DNA from: Prevotella sp.
GTDB lineage: Bacteria > Bacteroidota > Bacteroidia > Bacteroidales > Dysgonomonadaceae
Length of the DNA stretch: 35,708 bases
Assembly (NCBI GenBank): GCA_031273295.1
Contig: JAISSD010000296.1
Span: 1-35,708, forward strand
Direction of reading: 5' to 3'
The position numbers and the translations under genes were made by a program. Positions 31,946-35,708 of this stretch are shown here, in pieces. The notes beneath the pieces are model-generated. The model saw only the letters and a list, made by a program, of their open reading frames with translations, was not told the origin of the DNA and ran no database searches. Numbering within the stretch: the first letter of the stretch is position 1; each line of letters starts with the position of its first letter.

Positions 31946-34900
31946 ATGATAATGAAGAAAATATTGTTTTTATACGTTTCCATCCTGTTGGCTTCATCTT
32001 CCGGAGCAGTATCTGAAGATCGGGGAATTCCGGATGGAATACGTTTCGAAATAGAAAAATATCTGACAGGCTTTGCCAATAAGGACGTCAGGATAGACGA
32101 GGTAAAGATCGATTCTGTGGACGTCGATAATAAAACGCTCAGTTTGTTTTTGGGCGTTAACCTGTCGTATATTCCTTTTACCCGAAAGGATGTGGAAAAC
32201 ATTTACAATGGGATAAAAAGCATACTGCCCGATGAATACGGGAAGTATAAGATACGGCTTGTAAGCGATACCCGCAAAATAGAGGATCTGGTTACTTTCA
32301 GCCGCGACAAAAAGGACCTGTTTGTAAATAAACTTGATAAACCGCTTGTAACGAATCTGTCCAGGCCCTGTTCTCCGGCTAAAGGCTTGCAAAATCACCA
32401 TATAGCCTTGTGGCAAAGCCACGGATGGTATTACGAGCAAAAGCTGGCCCGTTGGGAATGGCAACGCGCCCGTATTTTTCAAACGGTGGAAGACCTGTAC
32501 ACGCAAAGCTATGTGTTGCCTTATCTTGTGCCGATGCTGGAAAACGCGGGAGCGAACGTACTTCTGCCACGCGAAAGAGATACGCAAAGACACGAGGTGA
32601 TTGTGGATAACGATGGAAATAAAGACAGATCCGCATATAAAGAGACGAATGGCAAGGATAGCTGGACAGCCGGCGTCAGTGAAGGCTTTGCGCATTTGAA
32701 AGACTCGTACCGGGATGGAGAGAATCCGTTCGGAGCAGGCTCTTACAGACAGGTCAAGACTACGAATAAAGGCGTTGAAAGCCTCTGCGAATGGACGCCC
32801 GATATTCCCTGTAAAGGCAGGTATGCCGTTTATGTTTCGTATAAAACGCTTGATAACAGTACGGACGACGCCCGTTACAGCGTATATCATTCGGGAGGAA
32901 GAACCGATTTTAGCGTCAACCAAAAAATGGGAGGCGGCACATGGATCTTTCTGGGATTCTTTACTTTCGATAAGGGTGTGAATGAAAGATGCAGGATAAC
33001 GCTTGCCAACAAGAGCCGTAAAGCCGGCAGGATACTGACGGCGGACGCCGTAAAGATAGGCGGAGGAATGGGGAATATAGCCCGTCTGCCGCATCCCGGC
33101 GGCATTGCGACCGACAATATAAAGAGTTCGGAGGCAATAACGGACAATCATATCAGGAAATTGCCCGCAATAGATCATAAGCCGGAAACGAGCGGTTATC
33201 CGCGTTACACGGAAGGCGCCCGGTATTGGTTGCAATGGGCGGGCGCCCCCGACAGCGTTTATAATCGCAGCGGAAGCAAAAACGATTATACGGACGATTA
33301 TCAAAGCCGGGGATTTTGGGTAAACTACATTGCGGGAGGTTCTTCCGTCTTGCCCGACAGGAACGGATTGAACATACCTGTCGATCTGGCGATGGCCTTC
33401 CATACCGACGCGGGGACTACATACGGCGATTCCATTATCGGCACGCTGGGCGTTTACATGACTCATACCAACGATGAAAAGTTTGAGAACGGAAAGACTC
33501 GCTGGGTATCGCGCGACCTGACAATGGCCGTTATGGATGAAATAGTGGCTGATATCCGTCGTCAATATGAACCGGAGTGGACGCGTCGCCATGCGTGGAA
33601 CAGGTCTTATAGTGAAGCCCGCGTGCCAAATGTGCCGACCATGCTGCTGGAATTGCTGTCTCACCAGAATTTTGCGGATATGAAGTACGGGCTTGATCCG
33701 CGTTTCAGGTTTACGGTCGGCAGGTCTGTCTATAAAGGCATGCTCAAATTTGTGGCGCATCAGTATGGATATGATTATGTCGTGCAACCCTTGCCTGTAA
33801 AAAATTTCAGTGCGGTATTCTCCGGCGATGCGCAGGTTGAATTAAAGTGGTCTCCGGTAGAAGATGAGGCGGAACCGACAGCCGTGCCGGATAAATACAT
33901 TGTATATACGCGCACGGGAAGCGGCGATTTTGATAATGGCCGGATTGTAAATACTCCGTATGCGGCTTTTGACATACAAAAAGACAGGATATACAGTTTC
34001 AAGGTAGCGGCTATAAATAACGGAGGCGAAAGTTTCCCTTCCGAAATACTTTCCGTTTGCAGAAAGCCGGATGAAAAAGGACAGGTGTTGATTATCAACG
34101 GATTCGATCGCTTGTCCGCTCCTTTTAGCTTTACTGCAAAAGACAGTATAGGAGGCTTTGTGGACTTCATAGATCACGGAGTGCCGGATGGGACGGAATA
34201 TAATTATGTCGGCAGCCAGTATGAATTCAGAAGGATAATACCCTGGATGGATGACGATGCCGCCGGCTTTGGCGCAAGCAACGGCGATTACGAAACAACG
34301 GTTATTGCCGGAAATACTTTTGACTACCCTGCGATACACGGTGATGCGATTGCCGGCGCGGGATATTCTTTCGTTTCTGCCGGTCGGGACGCCGTAACAG
34401 CCGGTGACGTCGATATGAATGCGTATGCACTGGTCGATTTGATTCTTGGAAAGCAAAAACAAACCAAAACAGGCCGGGGATTTTATCCGGCCGGGTTTAA
34501 AACATTTCCGAAAGAGTTTCAGGACAGGATTTCCGCATATTGCAAGCAGGGCGGTAACATATTCGTAAGCGGCGCTTATGTGGCGTCCGATTTGTGGGAT
34601 ACCGAAAATCCGTTGAAAGAAGACCGGGTATTTGCTTCGGACGTGTTGAAATATAAATGGCGTGCAGGGCGTGCCGCAGTGAGAGGAAAAGTCAAAGGCG
34701 TAGCTTCTCCTTTTCCGGCGCTTTCGGGTAATTATGAGTTCCATACAAAATTAAATCCGGATTTCTATGCGGTGGAATCGCCCGATGCACTGGAGCCTGT
34801 CGGCGATAATAGCCATACCGTATTCAGATATTCTGAAAATAACCTGAGCGCAGGCGTTGCCCATGCCGGCGCTTATAAAACCGTCGTACTGGGTTTCCCG

Positions 34901-34972
34901 TTCGAAACGATAAAGAAAGAAGAAGCAAGGAATATGCTGATGCGGAACATTCTTTCGTTTATGTTTGATTGA
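31946..34972 (+). CDS. Split zinc N-acetylmuramoyl-L-alanine amidase with golvesin-like and FN3 domains (often named xanthan lyase)
   Basis: A 1008-residue secreted protein 3 bases after the GH9 stop. ATG 31952 is an equally good start. The signal peptide is in residues 1-22. Amidase_3-like metal ligands are spread out: HHIALWQSHGWYYE (His159), FQTVEDLYT (Glu182) and MAFHTDAG (His486). A late TMLLELLSHQNF (Glu569) is the likely catalytic Glu. Residues of about 250-382 (CEWTPDIPCKGRYAVYVSY, GTWIFLGFFTF) form a golvesin/xanthan-lyase-type beta domain inserted in the amidase fold. An FN3 domain is at about 626-715 and an alpha/beta domain of unknown role at about 716-1008. It would remove stem peptides and give the denuded glycan that the GHL10 and NamZ enzymes need. 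Confidence 0.82.
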   Translation: MIMKKILFLYVSILLASSSGAVSEDRGIPDGIRFEIEKYLTGFANKDVRIDEVKIDSVDVDNKTLSLFLGVNLSYIPFTRKDVENIYNGIKSILPDEYGKYKIRLVSDTRKIEDLVTFSRDKKDLFVNKLDKPLVTNLSRPCSPAKGLQNHHIALWQSHGWYYEQKLARWEWQRARIFQTVEDLYTQSYVLPYLVPMLENAGANVLLPRERDTQRHEVIVDNDGNKDRSAYKETNGKDSWTAGVSEGFAHLKDSYRDGENPFGAGSYRQVKTTNKGVESLCEWTPDIPCKGRYAVYVSYKTLDNSTDDARYSVYHSGGRTDFSVNQKMGGGTWIFLGFFTFDKGVNERCRITLANKSRKAGRILTADAVKIGGGMGNIARLPHPGGIATDNIKSSEAITDNHIRKLPAIDHKPETSGYPRYTEGARYWLQWAGAPDSVYNRSGSKNDYTDDYQSRGFWVNYIAGGSSVLPDRNGLNIPVDLAMAFHTDAGTTYGDSIIGTLGVYMTHTNDEKFENGKTRWVSRDLTMAVMDEIVADIRRQYEPEWTRRHAWNRSYSEARVPNVPTMLLELLSHQNFADMKYGLDPRFRFTVGRSVYKGMLKFVAHQYGYDYVVQPLPVKNFSAVFSGDAQVELKWSPVEDEAEPTAVPDKYIVYTRTGSGDFDNGRIVNTPYAAFDIQKDRIYSFKVAAINNGGESFPSEILSVCRKPDEKGQVLIINGFDRLSAPFSFTAKDSIGGFVDFIDHGVPDGTEYNYVGSQYEFRRIIPWMDDDAAGFGASNGDYETTVIAGNTFDYPAIHGDAIAGAGYSFVSAGRDAVTAGDVDMNAYALVDLILGKQKQTKTGRGFYPAGFKTFPKEFQDRISAYCKQGGNIFVSGAYVASDLWDTENPLKEDRVFASDVLKYKWRAGRAAVRGKVKGVASPFPALSGNYEFHTKLNPDFYAVESPDALEPVGDNSHTVFRYSENNLSAGVAHAGAYKTVVLGFPFETIKKEEARNMLMRNILSFMFD

Positions 34973-35287
34973 TCCCCGAATGTCCATCAGGATAACTGTC
35001 GACAAATATGCGGTTTCCTGATGGACGCCATTGGAAAACGGTCGCTTGTCTCTCCCGGGCATAGCCGTCAGGCCAAGGGAGTAAACGTGTAGTTTATAGG
35101 GCTTTATCCAGTGCCGCAGATTTGCTTCCTCCCTGCGCACAGAGTGCATTTGGCGCCGCCGGTTTTGACTGCCGGTTTTTGACTACGTCGATTTTGGCTC
35201 CGCCGATTTTCAATTCAATTCAATTTGTCGTTTTTCAAACAATTGTTGTTTTATACTGTGCACGGCATGGTTTTGTGCATGGATGGT
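34973..35287. other. Non-coding right flank with inverted repeats
   Basis: No gene seen. A perfect 11-bp inverted repeat (GTCCATCAGGA 34982-34992 with TCCTGATGGAC 35026-35036) follows the amidase gene but lacks a T-run, so termination is uncertain. At 35150-35210 lie degenerate GCCGGTTTT-type direct repeats that include TTGGCTCCGCCGA, shared with the leader cassettes. An inner end sequence (35222-35254) is the reverse complement of 994-1020. Confidence 0.6.
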
Positions 35288-35545
35288 AATGGTAAAAAAC
35301 CTCGTTTCCACCTAATTTTTTCCAGCAAAACAACCTCGTAGAGCTATGGGATCATATAGCCTCCCAACCTCATTAAAATTGTCGCACAGCAAAAAAAGAA
35401 CGGTCAAATCCATTTAACACAAAGAGCAGAAAGGTATCACAAAGGACACAAAGAATTTCCTTGAAAATCAGGAAGAACGCCACGCCTCAAAATGGTAAAA
35501 ACCTCATTTCCACCTAATTCCAATAAACAAAACAACCTCAGTAGA
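35288..35545 (-). repeat. Inverted relative of the left-flank 255-bp repeat
   Basis: Read on the minus strand, this shows the same order of motifs as 261-792: GAGGTTTTTTACCATT, GGCGTGGCGTTCTTCC, CAAGGAAATTCTTTGTGTCC, then ATGGATTTGACCGTTC and GTGCGACAATTT. The period is about 202 bases here because one internal segment is shorter. Frames in it are accidental. Confidence 0.85.
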
Positions 35546-35592
35546 GAGCAATGTAATATCATAGCCCCCCAACCTCTTATGTAACATCTCCC

Positions 35593-35706
35593 TCAAGCCG
35601 TTTTTAATTTTTCCAGAAGAGCTTCTAACTGTCTTATTCTCCGATCATTGTATTTTTTTTGATAGGCGGTTAATTCGTCCGGATTAAATGCTTGTTTTGT
35701 AGTAAT
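35593..35706 (-). CDS. 3' end of an unknown gene (truncated by window edge)
   Basis: The minus strand is open from the window end to a TGA at 35593-35595 and gives 37 residues. The peptide includes NPDELTAYQKKYNDRRI and then QLEALLEKLKTA, so it is likely a helical or coiled-coil C-terminus. The family is not recognised. The frame ends just inside the repeat flank, mirroring the truncated gene at the left edge. Confidence 0.45.
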   Translation of the reverse strand: MTTKQAFNPDELTAYQKKYNDRRIRQLEALLEKLKTA

Positions 35707-35708
35707 CA

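Noticed and set aside
31994-33787. A 597-codon open frame antisense to the amidase gene
   Set aside because: It lacks any recognisable motif and lies entirely within a well-supported gene on the other strand. The codon composition of the real gene explains the open frame. The same holds for other long antisense frames at 23149-23937, 24466-25305, 25338-26306 and 33842-34744.
34982-35036. Intrinsic terminator after the amidase gene
   Set aside because: The 11-bp inverted repeat is perfect but has a 33-base loop and no T-run on either strand, so I only describe it as an inverted repeat.

Overview
The window looks like a chromosomal segment from a Bacteroidota, order Bacteroidales. The supporting signs are a SusC/SusD pair, SPII lipoproteins with short N-termini, a Bacteroidota-type LptD, genes without Shine-Dalgarno sequences, and a few TAnnTTTG-type -7 boxes. 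The gene order murT-murK-murQ next to NamZ and an AmpG-like carrier is the one known from Tannerella forsythia, so a Tannerellaceae or Dysgonomonadaceae relative is my best inference. There are no rRNA or tRNA genes and no CRISPR array that I can see.

Layout. 1-2235 is a decayed accessory flank: the 3' end of an unknown gene, 255-bp direct repeats, a long quasi-palindrome, a HigB-like toxin gene wrecked by an internal deletion beside an intact HigA-like antitoxin, and a fragment of a FISUMP-type protein. 2236-7805 (minus strand) holds a transglutaminase-type lipoprotein and lptD. 7956-20604 (minus strand) is a ten-gene run, transcribed namZ2, Na+/solute symporter, GT2, DUF4922, SpoIID-like, ampG-like, namZ1, murT, murK, murQ, and closed by a strong hairpin. 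20605-22089 is a 1.5-kb AT-rich divergent region with a PQQ-repeat fragment, an (AG)13 tract and a terminator-like hairpin. 22090-34972 (plus strand) holds susC, susD and a lipoprotein, then a terminator, then a GHL10/DigH-like glycosidase, a GH9 enzyme and a large split-domain amidase. 34973-35708 returns to repeats, now inverted relative to the left flank, and the end of another gene on the minus strand.

How it fits together. The two divergent arms read as one peptidoglycan-salvage locus. The plus arm would bind and import wall fragments (SusC/SusD/lipoprotein), strip peptides (zinc amidase) and cut the denuded glycan (GHL10, GH9). The minus arm would release MurNAc from non-reducing ends (two GH171 NamZ enzymes), carry sugars across the inner membrane (MurT, an AmpG-like carrier, an SSS symporter), phosphorylate MurNAc (MurK) and convert MurNAc-6-P to GlcNAc-6-P (MurQ). 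The assignment of MurT/MurK/MurQ/NamZ rests on known families. The substrate of the SusCD, GH9, GT2, DUF4922 and SSS proteins is inferred from context.

The most unusual item is a ~100-105-nt sequence cassette found four times in the locus (12072-12175, 17802-17906 and 20605-20799 on minus, 28406-28510 on plus). In three copies it ends exactly at the start codon of the next gene. Two copies fill the only two large gaps in the ten-gene operon. It looks like a portable translation-leader or intercistronic element that I do not recognise.
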